Positions 37,226 through 44,930 of a DNA stretch of 64,000 bases are shown in pieces. Both the position numbers and the translations under genes were made by a program. The DNA lies in assembly GCF_914271435.1 (NCBI RefSeq), contig NZ_CAJZAI010000018.1:24555-88554 (forward strand), in the 5' to 3' direction. The notes under the pieces are model-generated. The model saw nothing but the letters and a program-made list of their open reading frames with translations, searched no databases and had not been told where the DNA came from. Each line of letters begins with the position of its first letter. Positions within the stretch are counted from its first letter, which is position 1. The DNA comes from Cupriavidus laharis (lineage in GTDB: Bacteria; Pseudomonadota; Gammaproteobacteria; Burkholderiales; Burkholderiaceae).

Positions 37226-37939
37226 ATGCAGGTCCATCGCTACGCCATCTACCTGGCCCCCGGCGAGCCGTTCCGCACGTTCGGCAGCCAGTGGCTCGGC
37301 CGCGACGCCGACACCGGCGCCGCGCTTCCCCACCCGGACCGGCCGCAGGCATGGGTCGACGCGCCCGCGCACTATGGCCTGCATGCCACCCTGAAGCCGC
37401 CTTTCAGGCTGGCCGAGGGCGCCGATGCGCTGATGCTCGACGCCGCGGCCCGCGCATTTGCGAAAGAGCGCGCCGCGTTCGATGCGCCGCTGGTCCTGCG
37501 CTCGCTGCGCGGCTTCCTGGCCTGGTGCCTGGACGAGAACACGGCGGGCGCGCGCCAGACGCACGCACTGGCCGACGCATGCGTGCAGGCGTTCGAGTTG
37601 TTCCGCGCCCCGGCCAGCGCCGACGAAGTGGCGCGCCGCAAGCCGGACCAGCTCACGGCCGCGCAGCGCCAGATGCTCGAAGCCTGGGGCTACCCCTATG
37701 TCTTCGATACCTTCAAGTTCCATATCACGCTGACAGGCATGCTTGCACCCGCGGACGCCGATGCCGCGCTGGGAAGACTGTCCGCCGATTGCCGCACGCT
37801 GCTGGAAGCGCCGCTGCGCGTGGATGGCATCAGCGTGTTCGTGCAGCCGAAGGCCGGGGAAGACTTCGTTGTCGGCAGGCACTATGGCTTTGATGGCCGC
37901 GCTGTGGATGGTGCCGGCGCCTCATACCTGGAACCATGA
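37226..37939 (+). CDS. DUF1045 2H-phosphoesterase, phosphonate-associated
   Basis: A 237-residue protein with two HxTL motifs, HATL (53-56) and HITL (166-169), which define the 2H phosphoesterase superfamily that includes cyclic phosphodiesterases and RNA ligases of the LigT type. DUF1045 members occur in C-P lyase clusters. PhnP, which opens ribose 1,2-cyclic phosphate 5-phosphate in E. coli, has no gene here, and this protein has the right chemistry to replace it; that is inference. It lies one base after phnM2 and overlaps phnN by ATGA. Confidence 0.85.
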   Translation: MQVHRYAIYLAPGEPFRTFGSQWLGRDADTGAALPHPDRPQAWVDAPAHYGLHATLKPPFRLAEGADALMLDAAARAFAKERAAFDAPLVLRSLRGFLAWCLDENTAGARQTHALADACVQAFELFRAPASADEVARRKPDQLTAAQRQMLEAWGYPYVFDTFKFHITLTGMLAPADADAALGRLSADCRTLLEAPLRVDGISVFVQPKAGEDFVVGRHYGFDGRAVDGAGASYLEP

Positions 37940-38502
37940 ACAAGCCCGCGAACATCGACGGCACCGGCCTGTTCTACGTGATGGGACCATCGGGCAGCGG
38001 CAAGGATTCGCTGCTGCGCGCACTGCATTCGCGGCTGGGGCCGGACGACCGCGTTGTCGTGGCCCATCGCTACATCACGCGCGACGCGGATGCCAATGAA
38101 GCCTCCGTATCCCTATCGGCGGACGAGTTCGAGCGCCGCGCCGGACTCGGCTGCCTGGCCTTGCACTGGCGCAGCCATGGCCTGCACTACGGCATCGGCC
38201 TGGAGATCGAGCCATGGCTGGCGCGCGGCCTGAGGGTCATCGTCAACGGTTCGCGCGAGTACCTGCCGCATGCCGTGGCGCGCTATCCGAAGCTTTGCGC
38301 GGTGCATGTGCGCGTGAAGCCGGAAGTGCTGGCGGCACGGCTGCGCCAGCGCGGCCGTGAATCCGAAGAGGCCATCGCCCGGCGCCTGGCGCGCGCGACA
38401 GAGGACTTCGCCGTACCGGCGCAGTGCCGTCTGGTCGAGATCGACAACAGCGGCGCGCTGGAGGATTCGGCGGAAGCATTCGCGCGCCTGGTTGGCGTCT
38501 GA
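37936..38502 (+). CDS. phnN: PhnN, ribose 1,5-bisphosphokinase
   Basis: A 188-residue guanylate-kinase-like enzyme that makes PRPP from ribose 1,5-bisphosphate and ATP, the final step of C-P lyase ribose recycling. Walker A is GPSGSGKDS (17-25); VVVAHRYITRDADANEASVSLS and HWRSHGLHYGIG are PhnN blocks, with VIVNGSREYLP following. Start overlaps the DUF1045 gene by ATGA. The gene ends 19 bp from the convergent acetyltransferase gene. Confidence 0.93.
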   Translation: MNKPANIDGTGLFYVMGPSGSGKDSLLRALHSRLGPDDRVVVAHRYITRDADANEASVSLSADEFERRAGLGCLALHWRSHGLHYGIGLEIEPWLARGLRVIVNGSREYLPHAVARYPKLCAVHVRVKPEVLAARLRQRGRESEEAIARRLARATEDFAVPAQCRLVEIDNSGALEDSAEAFARLVGV

Positions 38503-38521
38503 CTGGGTGCCCGACCGGCGC

Positions 38522-38977
38522 CTACAACGCCGTACTGAAGCTGATGCCGTGCTCGGTGAACCCGAGCCCCCGATAGAACGCATGCGCCCGCAGCCTCCGC
38601 GCACTGGAGGAAAGGGCCAGCTTGCAGGCGCCAGCCTCGCGCGCCAGCCGCATGGCCTCGCGCATCATGGCTTTGCCGATGCCCGTGCCGCGCGCCGGCG
38701 GCGCGACGACAACACCTTCTACGATGGCTTCCGGGCGCCCGTCGTGGACCATGACCGGGAACAGAAGCAGGCTGAACGTGCCCAGCGGCACGTCTTGCGC
38801 ATCGACCATCAGGTAGCAGCGGTAGAACGGGAAGCGCTGCATCGCCGCGTATCGCTCGCGCATGGTGGCCAGCGGCAGCAACGGCTCGTCGTCCATGGTG
38901 GCGAGCAGCGCTGCCAGTTGCCGCAGCTCGGCGTCGCTGCCTTGTACCTCGCGCAGGGTCAGGGCCGGATCACTCAT
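38522..38977 (-). CDS. GNAT acetyltransferase, phn-associated
   Basis: A 151-residue GNAT protein. The acetyl-CoA site is VVVAPPARGTGIGKAMM (Arg-Gly-x-Gly-Ile-Gly), and the C-terminal ALSSSARRLRAHAFYRGLGF is also typical. As last gene of phnCDE-HD-GNAT it could acetylate an aminoalkylphosphonate, as PhnO does, but it is not clearly PhnO. Start overlaps the HD gene by ATGA. Confidence 0.8.
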   Translation of the reverse strand: MSDPALTLREVQGSDAELRQLAALLATMDDEPLLPLATMRERYAAMQRFPFYRCYLMVDAQDVPLGTFSLLLFPVMVHDGRPEAIVEGVVVAPPARGTGIGKAMMREAMRLAREAGACKLALSSSARRLRAHAFYRGLGFTEHGISFSTAL

Positions 38978-39510
38978 GCGGCAAGACGCACGCAGCGTGC
39001 AGCCATGTCCAGATAGTGTGCCAGCGGCGGCGTGGCCAGGTCGATCACTTTGGCCAGGTCATCGTAGCGGCGCAGGCGTATGGCCGCTTCCGCATATGGG
39101 GCGGCGGCGAAAGCGCTCGCCTGGGCTGTGTCGTAGGGCCCGCCCTGCAGCGCCAGGCTGTGGACCGAAGCTTCGGACAGCGCGCCGAAGTAGCCGGCAT
39201 CCACCGCGCACAGGTAGCGCTTGGCCGCCACGTGCAGGCGGATCGGTTCGGTGACGTCCGGGCCGAACAGTTCCGACAGCGCGTCCGCGGCGGCTTCCTG
39301 GTGCCGCATGTCGGTGGTGCTGCTTTCGGCCAGCATCAGGTGGCCGACATCATGCAGGAATGCGGCGACGATCAGCGGCTCGGGTTCGCGGGCCTGTTCG
39401 GCCAGTTGCGCGCATTGCAGCGCGTGGGCGGTCTGGCTGATGGCCTCGCCGCCGTACCAGGCGGTACCGTGGCTGGCAAACAGCGATTCAATGCGGGGCA
39501 AAGTCAGCAT
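38974..39510 (-). CDS. PhnZ-like HD-domain oxygenase
   Basis: A 178-residue HD protein of the mixed-valent di-iron oxygenase type that splits hydroxylated phosphonates. All residues known in PhnZ are present with the same order: Tyr19, Glu22, His29, His53-Asp54, His57, His70, His93 and Asp150; HVAAKRYL and LQGGPYD are also shared. PhnZ acts on 2-amino-1-hydroxyethylphosphonate made by PhnY, but no PhnY gene is in the window. It lies 36 bp after phnE and overlaps the acetyltransferase gene, so it is expressed with phosphonate uptake. Confidence 0.85.
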   Translation of the reverse strand: MLTLPRIESLFASHGTAWYGGEAISQTAHALQCAQLAEQAREPEPLIVAAFLHDVGHLMLAESSTTDMRHQEAAADALSELFGPDVTEPIRLHVAAKRYLCAVDAGYFGALSEASVHSLALQGGPYDTAQASAFAAAPYAEAAIRLRRYDDLAKVIDLATPPLAHYLDMAARCVRLAA

Positions 39511-39546
39511 GAAATTCTGTATGTAGTATTCGGATGGTCGTGCCGA

Positions 39547-40359
39547 TCAGACCAGCACCTTACGGATCTGCGCCGAGATCACGTCAATGACCGTCACGAA
39601 CACGATGATGATGATCATCACGGCGCAGGTCTGGCCGTACTGGAAGCTGCGGATAATCTCCCACAGCACGGTGCCGATGCCGCCGGCGCCGACAATGCCC
39701 ACCACTGAAGCGGAACGCACGTTCGACTCGAACCGGTACAGCGCGAACGACAGCCACAGCGGCAGCACTTGCGGAATGACGCCGTAGACGATCTCTTCCA
39801 GCGGACCCGCCCCAGTGGCGCGCACGCCTTCGACCGGGCGCGGATCAATTGCCTCGACCGCCTCGGCAAACAGCTTGGCCAGTACCCCGGTGGTGTGGAT
39901 CCACAGGGCCAGCACCCCGGCGAAAGGACCCAGCCCGACGGCCACGATGAACAGCATGGCGAAGACCATCTCGTTGATGGCGCGGCACGCATCCATGACG
40001 CGGCGTGCCGGCTGGTAGACCCATGCCGGCACGATGTTGGCCGAGCACAGCAGGCCGAGCGGCACAGCCATGAAGACTGCCATGGCCGTACCCCATACGG
40101 CAATCTGCACGGTCACGACCATTTCGTCGAGATAGTGCCGCCAGTCGCGGAAATCAGGCGGGAAGAAGTCGGCGGCAAACTGCGCCATGTTGCCGGAATC
40201 GCGCAGCAGGTCCAGCGGGCGCATGTCGGCGCCGTTCCAGGACAGGGTAAGCATGGCCAGCACGATTGCCCAGATCAGCATCACGGAAAGCGGGGTGCGC
40301 GGCGGCCGGGCCTGGCTTTGCGGGGAGGGCGGCAGGGCGGGCCTGGTGGTGACGGTCAT
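39547..40359 (-). CDS. phnE: PhnE, phosphonate ABC transporter permease
   Basis: A 270-residue inner-membrane permease with about six helices. The cytoplasmic EAA loop reads VEGVRATGAGPLEEIVYGVIP, and SALYRFE-like FALYRFESNVRSASVVGIVGAGGIG is highly typical of PhnE. Start at 40359 matches the family; the frame remains open upstream across the spacer. A stem-loop lies between phnD and this gene. It transports phosphonates with PhnC and PhnD. Confidence 0.93.
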   Translation of the reverse strand: MTVTTRPALPPSPQSQARPPRTPLSVMLIWAIVLAMLTLSWNGADMRPLDLLRDSGNMAQFAADFFPPDFRDWRHYLDEMVVTVQIAVWGTAMAVFMAVPLGLLCSANIVPAWVYQPARRVMDACRAINEMVFAMLFIVAVGLGPFAGVLALWIHTTGVLAKLFAEAVEAIDPRPVEGVRATGAGPLEEIVYGVIPQVLPLWLSFALYRFESNVRSASVVGIVGAGGIGTVLWEIIRSFQYGQTCAVMIIIIVFVTVIDVISAQIRKVLV

Positions 40360-40399
40360 GGGGACAATCCGATGTGGCTTGAAGACAAAACGAAATACG

Positions 40400-40430
40400 G
40401 CGGCTGGCCGCACCAGCGTGCGCCAGCCGC
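40400..40430 (-). promoter_or_regulatory. Intercistronic stem-loop between phnD and phnE
   Basis: GCGGCTGGC pairs with GCCAGCCGC, enclosing a GCAC/GTGC inner stem with a one-base bulge. On the minus strand a T-rich stretch (CGTATTTCGTTTTGTC) follows. It begins 12 bp past the phnD stop and may protect phnD mRNA or partly terminate, giving more receptor than permease. Confidence 0.55.
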
Positions 40431-40442
40431 AAGGGGGAGGTG

Positions 40443-41423
40443 TTACTGGGCGCTGACAGCCTTGTCGAGATCCGCCAGGCGGCGCGACACGTCGGCAAGC
40501 TGCTTCTGCTTGTCGGCAGCGGCCAGCGTGGTATCGGTCTCGATGCGGGCCTTCTCCTTGGCCAGTTCGATCTGGCGGATCGGCACAAGCTGCGCGTCGC
40601 TGGACGGACGGAAGCCCTGGTACGTCAGCTTGGCCAGTACCTCCTTCTCGCGCGCGGCGTCGGTGCCCTTGCCATAGTTGACGAAGAAGGTCTGGATCTT
40701 CTTTTTCAGGTCGGCCGGCAGGTCCTTGCGGTAGACCATCGGGTCTGCCGGGATCAGCGGCGACTTCCACAGCACGCGTACCAGGTCATACGGGTTCTTG
40801 CCCGTGTTGATGCGGTAGCGCTCGAAGTTCTCGGTGTTGTTTACGGCCACGTCGACCTGCTTGTTCAGCACGGACAGCAGGTTGGTTTCATGATTGCTGA
40901 TGCGCACGGCCTTGAACAGCGTCTTCGGCTCGACCTTGTGGGCGGCCCACAGGTAGTAGCCCGGCACGGCCGTGCCCGAGGTGGAGTTCGGGTCGCCGGC
41001 ACCGTAGCTCAGTTCCTTGCCGCGCTTGATGACGTCTTCCACGCTTTTGATGTCGCTGTCCTTGTTGACGATCAGCAGCGACCAGTAGCCCGGGTTCCCG
41101 TCCTTGTCGATCACGGAGGCGAACACTTCGCCGTTGGCGCGGTCCACGGCTTCCATGGCCGACTTGTTGCCGAACCACGCGATCTGGACCTTGTTGAAGC
41201 GCATGCCTTCGATGATGCCGGCATAGTCCGAGGCAAAGAACGGCTTGACCGTGACGCCAAGCGTCTTGCTGAGGTCGTCGATCAGCGGCTGCCAGGCCGA
41301 CTTCAGGTTCGACGACGATTCCGTCGAGATGAAGCCGATGTTCAGCGTCTTGGCGTCCTGCGCAAAGGCGGGCATGGCGACCACGCCCGATGCAACCACG
41401 GCGAGAAAAGTTCTGCGAAGCAT
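40443..41423 (-). CDS. phnD: PhnD, phosphonate-binding periplasmic protein
   Basis: A 326-residue receptor with a Sec signal (residues 1-22, cleavage after AFAQ). NIGFISTESSSNLKSAWQPLIDDLSK, VQIAWFGNKSAMEAVDRA, GYWSLLIVNKDSD, YGAGDPNSTSGTAVPGYYL and VDVAVNNTENFERY are the PhnD blocks lining the ligand cleft. It lies 71 bp after phnC. The ligand range is not readable from sequence. Confidence 0.94.
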   Translation of the reverse strand: MLRRTFLAVVASGVVAMPAFAQDAKTLNIGFISTESSSNLKSAWQPLIDDLSKTLGVTVKPFFASDYAGIIEGMRFNKVQIAWFGNKSAMEAVDRANGEVFASVIDKDGNPGYWSLLIVNKDSDIKSVEDVIKRGKELSYGAGDPNSTSGTAVPGYYLWAAHKVEPKTLFKAVRISNHETNLLSVLNKQVDVAVNNTENFERYRINTGKNPYDLVRVLWKSPLIPADPMVYRKDLPADLKKKIQTFFVNYGKGTDAAREKEVLAKLTYQGFRPSSDAQLVPIRQIELAKEKARIETDTTLAAADKQKQLADVSRRLADLDKAVSAQ

Positions 41424-41494
41424 GGATGACTCCGGTTGGAATTCGTTTTGGAGAAGGAGAACGTCTTGGAGAGAAACACGTGGGGCGGCAGCCG

Positions 41495-42340
41495 TCAGGC
41501 CGCCGCGAGATTCATGGAGGCCAGCGCGGGAACGGGCACGCTGTCCGGCTCGCCTGCCAGCGTGTCGTGCAGCAGTTCTTCCGCCTCGGTCCCGTACAGG
41601 TCGCGCAGCATGTCCGGCGTGAGCGACGCGGAAGGGCCGTCGTAGACCACCTTGCCATGGCGCAGCGCGACCACGCGCGGGCAGTAGCGCATCGCCACGT
41701 CCACCTGGTGCAGCGACACCACCACGGCCACCTGCCGTGTGCGGTTGATCTGCGCGAGCAGCGACATGACACGGCGCGACGACTCCGGGTCCAGCGACGC
41801 GATCGGCTCATCGGCCAGGATCACGCGCGCGTTCTGCACCAGCGTGCGCGCAATGGCGGCGCGCTGCTGCTGGCCACCCGATAGCGTCGAGGCACGCTGG
41901 AACGCATAGTCGTCTATACCAACCTGGGCAAGCGCGTCGAGACCTGCCTGGATCTCGTCGGCCTTGAACAGGCGCAACAGGCTGCGCCACTTCGGCAGGC
42001 GCGACAGCATGCCGACCAGCACATTGGTCATGACCGGCAAGCGGCCGACCAGGTTGAACTGCTGAAATACGAAACCAATCTCCGAGCGAACGCTGCGTAC
42101 GTTGCGCGCCAGGCGTCCGTTGTGCTGGACGGTGCGGCCGTTCACGAGGATTTCCCCGCAACGGTCATCGCTGGTGACAAAGCCGGCAATGTGGCGCAAC
42201 AGCGTTGACTTGCCGGAGCCAGAGGCGCCCAGCAGGGCGACCATTTCGCCGGGCGCGACGTGCAGCGCGACATCGTCAAGCGCTTTGCGGTCTGCGCGGA
42301 ACGACTTGGTCAGGCCGCGGACTTCGATGGCATGCGTCAT
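41495..42340 (-). CDS. phnC: PhnC, phosphonate ABC transporter ATPase
   Basis: A 281-residue ABC ATPase: Walker A GASGSGKST, Q-loop FVFQQFNLV, signature LSGGQQQRAAIART, Walker B VILADEPIASLDPES, switch VSLHQVD. GMLSRLPKWRSLLRLF is typical of PhnC. It is the first gene of phnCDE-HD-GNAT, with a Pho box 46 bp upstream. About 25 residues extend past the usual C terminus. Confidence 0.94.
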   Translation of the reverse strand: MTHAIEVRGLTKSFRADRKALDDVALHVAPGEMVALLGASGSGKSTLLRHIAGFVTSDDRCGEILVNGRTVQHNGRLARNVRSVRSEIGFVFQQFNLVGRLPVMTNVLVGMLSRLPKWRSLLRLFKADEIQAGLDALAQVGIDDYAFQRASTLSGGQQQRAAIARTLVQNARVILADEPIASLDPESSRRVMSLLAQINRTRQVAVVVSLHQVDVAMRYCPRVVALRHGKVVYDGPSASLTPDMLRDLYGTEAEELLHDTLAGEPDSVPVPALASMNLAAA

Positions 42341-42385
42341 CTCGACTCCCTTGCTTGAATGACGAACGCATTCTGGCGGCAGCCC

Positions 42386-42403
42386 ATGACAGAACGATGA
42401 CGA
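42386..42403 (-). promoter_or_regulatory. Pho box upstream of phnC
   Basis: On the minus strand TCGTCAT, four bases CGTT, then CTGTCAT. The half-sites repeat every 11 bp, and 13 of 18 positions match the E. coli consensus. The orientation and distance (46 bp to the phnC start) fit direct PhoB activation under phosphate starvation. Confidence 0.7.
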
Positions 42404-42451
42404 TTGCCGCGTCTGCGGTGAGCAGAAAAAGAGAGGACGTGCAGTTGAATT

Positions 42452-42469
42452 TCGTCACACAATAGTCAT
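42452..42469 (+). promoter_or_regulatory. Second Pho-box-like repeat
   Basis: TCGTCAC, four bases ACAA, then TAGTCAT, again with 11-bp period but on the plus strand. It could extend the PhoB-binding array or act toward the plus-strand lipid gene further on. Confidence 0.5.
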
Positions 42470-42836
42470 AATCGCTTTCCAGAATCTTCCTCAATCGGGC
42501 TTCTATGCAATCGCTGATGCGCGTGACGATTCGTATGATCACCGTACCGGGGACTCCCGGTCGGGCAGCTCTTCACAGAGCAGCTGTTTACCCAACGTCG
42601 GAAGACGGTGCGGCCCCGCTGATGGTGAGCGACTGGAGCCAGCGTGAGCCTGAAGTCTTCCTCGCTGCGCAAACCTGGGCGCGAAGCCGCGCTTTCATCA
42701 TTTCCAATCCACGCAGCGGCTCTTTCTACGGTGGCCGATACGGTCGGTACTAGTCCACTGCGTCAGTCGAAAAGCGGTGCCGTCACGGCATGGTGCTATT
42801 CAGGCTGTTTGCCGTTGCCATGCCATCATTGCCGCC

Positions 42837-43658
42837 ATGCGCGCATTCCTCCCCGACTTGAAGACCGTCTCCCGACGCCCGTGGCTGCGCCGCGGCATGG
42901 CGGGGGCTGCATTGGTTGCCCTTTCGACGCTGGCCCTGACCGCGCAGTGCCATCAGGAAGACCTGTGGCTGCCTGGCATCACGCGGGACAGCCTGTGGCA
43001 GCACGTGCAGGAACGCTGCCTGGTCACGGAACAGGCGCGGCATGCCGATTGCGCCGTCGTTGACCGCGAACGCGGCCTGGTGCTGTACAAGGATGCCATC
43101 GGCGCGAGCCATTACCTCGTGATTCCTGACCACAAGGTGACCGGCGTGGACGATCCGGCGCTGTGGGAAGGCGAAACCCGGAACCAGTGGGCGTTCGGCT
43201 GGGAAGTACGCGGCATCGTCGGCAAGGCGATCGGCAAGCACGTGCCGGACGATCTGGTTGGCCTGGCGGTGAACTCCCGGGCATCCCGCAGCCAGGACCA
43301 GCTTCACATCCACCTCGATTGCATCAGCGAGGCCGCGCGCGCATTCATTGCGGACATCGCGGGCAAGGCAAGCGAAGGCTGGGCCAACTTCCGCTTCCAG
43401 GGCAAGCCTGTGCGGGCGGTGCTGATCCCGTCATCCGACAGCACCATGCGCTTCAATGCCTTCAACGCCGTCCGGAAAAGCCTTGCCGAACCGGAACGCC
43501 TGGCGGACCGCGGTGTGTTCGTCACCTACGTGATGCGGCAGGACGGGCCGTCCGGCTTCATGGTCGTCGACCAGCCCGTTGATGCGGCGTCGGGCAGCAC
43601 CGGCCATGCGAGCGATTTCCTGGACCGCGCCTGCCGGCTCGGCCGTGCGCTGCAGTGA
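42837..43658 (+). CDS. cdh: CDP-diacylglycerol diphosphatase
   Basis: A 273-residue membrane-anchored hydrolase of the Cdh family, splitting CDP-diacylglycerol into CMP and phosphatidate. An N-terminal hydrophobic segment (about 20-36) anchors it with the active site outside the cytoplasm. The HIT-like motif is SQDQLHIHLDCI, and HYLVIPDHKVTGVDDP and SRASRSQDQ precede it as in the family. The ATG at 42837 fits the N-terminal topology; a GTG farther upstream is unlikely. The gene stands alone. Confidence 0.9.
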   Translation: MRAFLPDLKTVSRRPWLRRGMAGAALVALSTLALTAQCHQEDLWLPGITRDSLWQHVQERCLVTEQARHADCAVVDRERGLVLYKDAIGASHYLVIPDHKVTGVDDPALWEGETRNQWAFGWEVRGIVGKAIGKHVPDDLVGLAVNSRASRSQDQLHIHLDCISEAARAFIADIAGKASEGWANFRFQGKPVRAVLIPSSDSTMRFNAFNAVRKSLAEPERLADRGVFVTYVMRQDGPSGFMVVDQPVDAASGSTGHASDFLDRACRLGRALQ

Positions 43659-43665
43659 TGCAGCA

Positions 43666-43699
43666 GGCTTGTGCCCGCGCGGTACGTGACGCACAAGCC
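43666..43699. terminator. Inverted repeat after cdh
   Basis: GGCTTGTG and CACAAGCC are separated by 18 bases just past the cdh stop. There is no T-run, so terminator activity is uncertain. Confidence 0.35.
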
Positions 43700-43801
43700 A
43701 AAATCGGCTGGGGTCTGGTCAAACGATGCCGAGAAAATGGCCGCGCCGCCGACGTCTTTGTCCTACGCTGATGACATCCGACCCGAGAGCGCGGGGTGCT
43801 C

Positions 43802-44113
43802 ATGGCGACTCCATCACAATTCATCCAGTGCTATGCCAATGCGCCTGAGTCCGCCCCGGATGTCTGGGACTGGAATTGCCCGATCTGCATCGCCCGCTTC
43901 TGCACCGGTGCGAAGCATGCCGTGCAACGTGGCGTCAGCTTCGCCTTGTACTGCCACCACGACGAACGGCTCCTGATTGCCCGCCCGATCCTTGGCGACC
44001 AGTTCGAACTGAGCCTGGCCGGGCCGCTGCCAGAGAGCGCAGCCATCGAAGCAGTGGCGGCGGCCAATGCCGACGGGCAACGCCTCGTGTATCAGCAAGA
44101 CCTCACACATTGA
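43802..44113 (+). CDS. Hypothetical cysteine-containing small protein
   Basis: A 103-residue protein I do not recognise. WNCPICIARFC gives a Cys-x2-Cys-x4-Cys group, and YCHHDERLLIA may add further metal ligands. There is no signal peptide. The start at 43802 follows GCGGGG; a GTG six bases earlier is possible. It precedes the palindrome and serine hydrolase gene on the same strand. Confidence 0.5.
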   Translation: MATPSQFIQCYANAPESAPDVWDWNCPICIARFCTGAKHAVQRGVSFALYCHHDERLLIARPILGDQFELSLAGPLPESAAIEAVAAANADGQRLVYQQDLTH

Positions 44114-44150
44114 AGCCCGGGTAGTGGTCCGGGCATGGCTCGTCACACGC

Positions 44151-44185
44151 GTCATTTGGTGATATATTACATATTACCAAATGAC
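44151..44185. promoter_or_regulatory. 35-bp near-perfect palindrome operator
   Basis: Arms GTCATTTGGT and ACCAAATGAC match perfectly around an AT-rich centre GATATATTACATATT that is itself mostly symmetric; only two pairs fail. It ends 18 bp before the hydrolase start and includes a TATATT hexamer usable as -10. This is a strong repressor-operator candidate, of the size used by MarR or TetR proteins. Confidence 0.65.
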
Positions 44186-44203
44186 GCTCGCCCCGTTCCT
44201 GCC

Positions 44204-44881
44204 ATGTTCGATCCTTCGCTGCTCGGCCGGATGGCCTTTACGCATGCCGCCCCGTCCCAGGCGCCCTTGCCGCCGGGCCGGCACCGGCTCGGCATTGCCG
44301 AGGAGCGCGACGCAGTCCTGTATGTGCCGGAAGGGCTTGGCCTGGACGCGCCGGTGCCACTGCTGGTCATGTTCCACGGCGCCGGCGGGTTTCCGGGGAA
44401 GGTGTTGCCGTTCATCGAACCGCATGCGGATGCGCACAAGTTCCTGGTGCTGGCGCCGCATTCGACGTTTCCCACGTGGGACATCGTGATCGGCGGCAAC
44501 GGGCCCGACCTGGAGCGGCTGCACCAGGCGCTGTCCGCGGTCACGTCCCGCTACCGGCTCCGTCGCGATCAGCTGGCGTTCGCCGGCTTTTCGGATGGCG
44601 CAAGCTATGCGCTGTCGATCGGCATCACCAACGGTGATCTTGCCAGCCACGTCATCGCGTTCTCCGGCGGATTCATGTCCGTGTTCGTGCAGGAGGGCGC
44701 ACCGAAAGTCTTCATCGCGCATGGGCTTGCCGACGAACAACTGCCCGTGCAGACCAGCGGCCGTACCAATGCAGCCCGGCTGAGGGCGTCCGGCTACGAC
44801 ATCGAGTATGTCGAGTTCGACGGCCCGCATGCCATCCAGCCGGCCATTGTCGGGCAGGCCATCCGCTTCTTCCTGGCATAG
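44204..44881 (+). CDS. Alpha/beta hydrolase (phospholipase/carboxylesterase type)
   Basis: A 225-residue serine hydrolase. The nucleophile elbow is FAGFSDGASYAL (GFSDG), the acid lies in IAHGLADEQLPV and the histidine in EFDGPHAIQPAIV. LLVMFHGAGGFPGKVLPFIEPHA gives the oxyanion region. It resembles the MhqD/YtaP-like carboxylesterases that are often induced by electrophiles. The ATG at 44204 is chosen because an earlier in-frame ATG would put the 35-bp palindrome inside the gene. Confidence 0.8.
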   Translation: MFDPSLLGRMAFTHAAPSQAPLPPGRHRLGIAEERDAVLYVPEGLGLDAPVPLLVMFHGAGGFPGKVLPFIEPHADAHKFLVLAPHSTFPTWDIVIGGNGPDLERLHQALSAVTSRYRLRRDQLAFAGFSDGASYALSIGITNGDLASHVIAFSGGFMSVFVQEGAPKVFIAHGLADEQLPVQTSGRTNAARLRASGYDIEYVEFDGPHAIQPAIVGQAIRFFLA

Positions 44882-44930
44882 CGCATTGGTTGCGTGGGCC
44901 AGGGGGGACGACGCTAACGGAGCGCAATCC

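Larger units (their letters stand above)
42341..42836. other. 496-bp divergent control region with two Pho boxes
   Basis: The stretch separates phnC from the CDP-diacylglycerol diphosphatase gene. Two Pho-box-like repeats are listed separately. Downstream of 42480 no convincing gene is seen; short frames there lack ribosome sites. Confidence 0.5.

Noticed and set aside
42505..42753. An 82-codon frame in the phnC-cdh gap
   Set aside because: No ribosome site or recognisable composition; the region is better read as control DNA.
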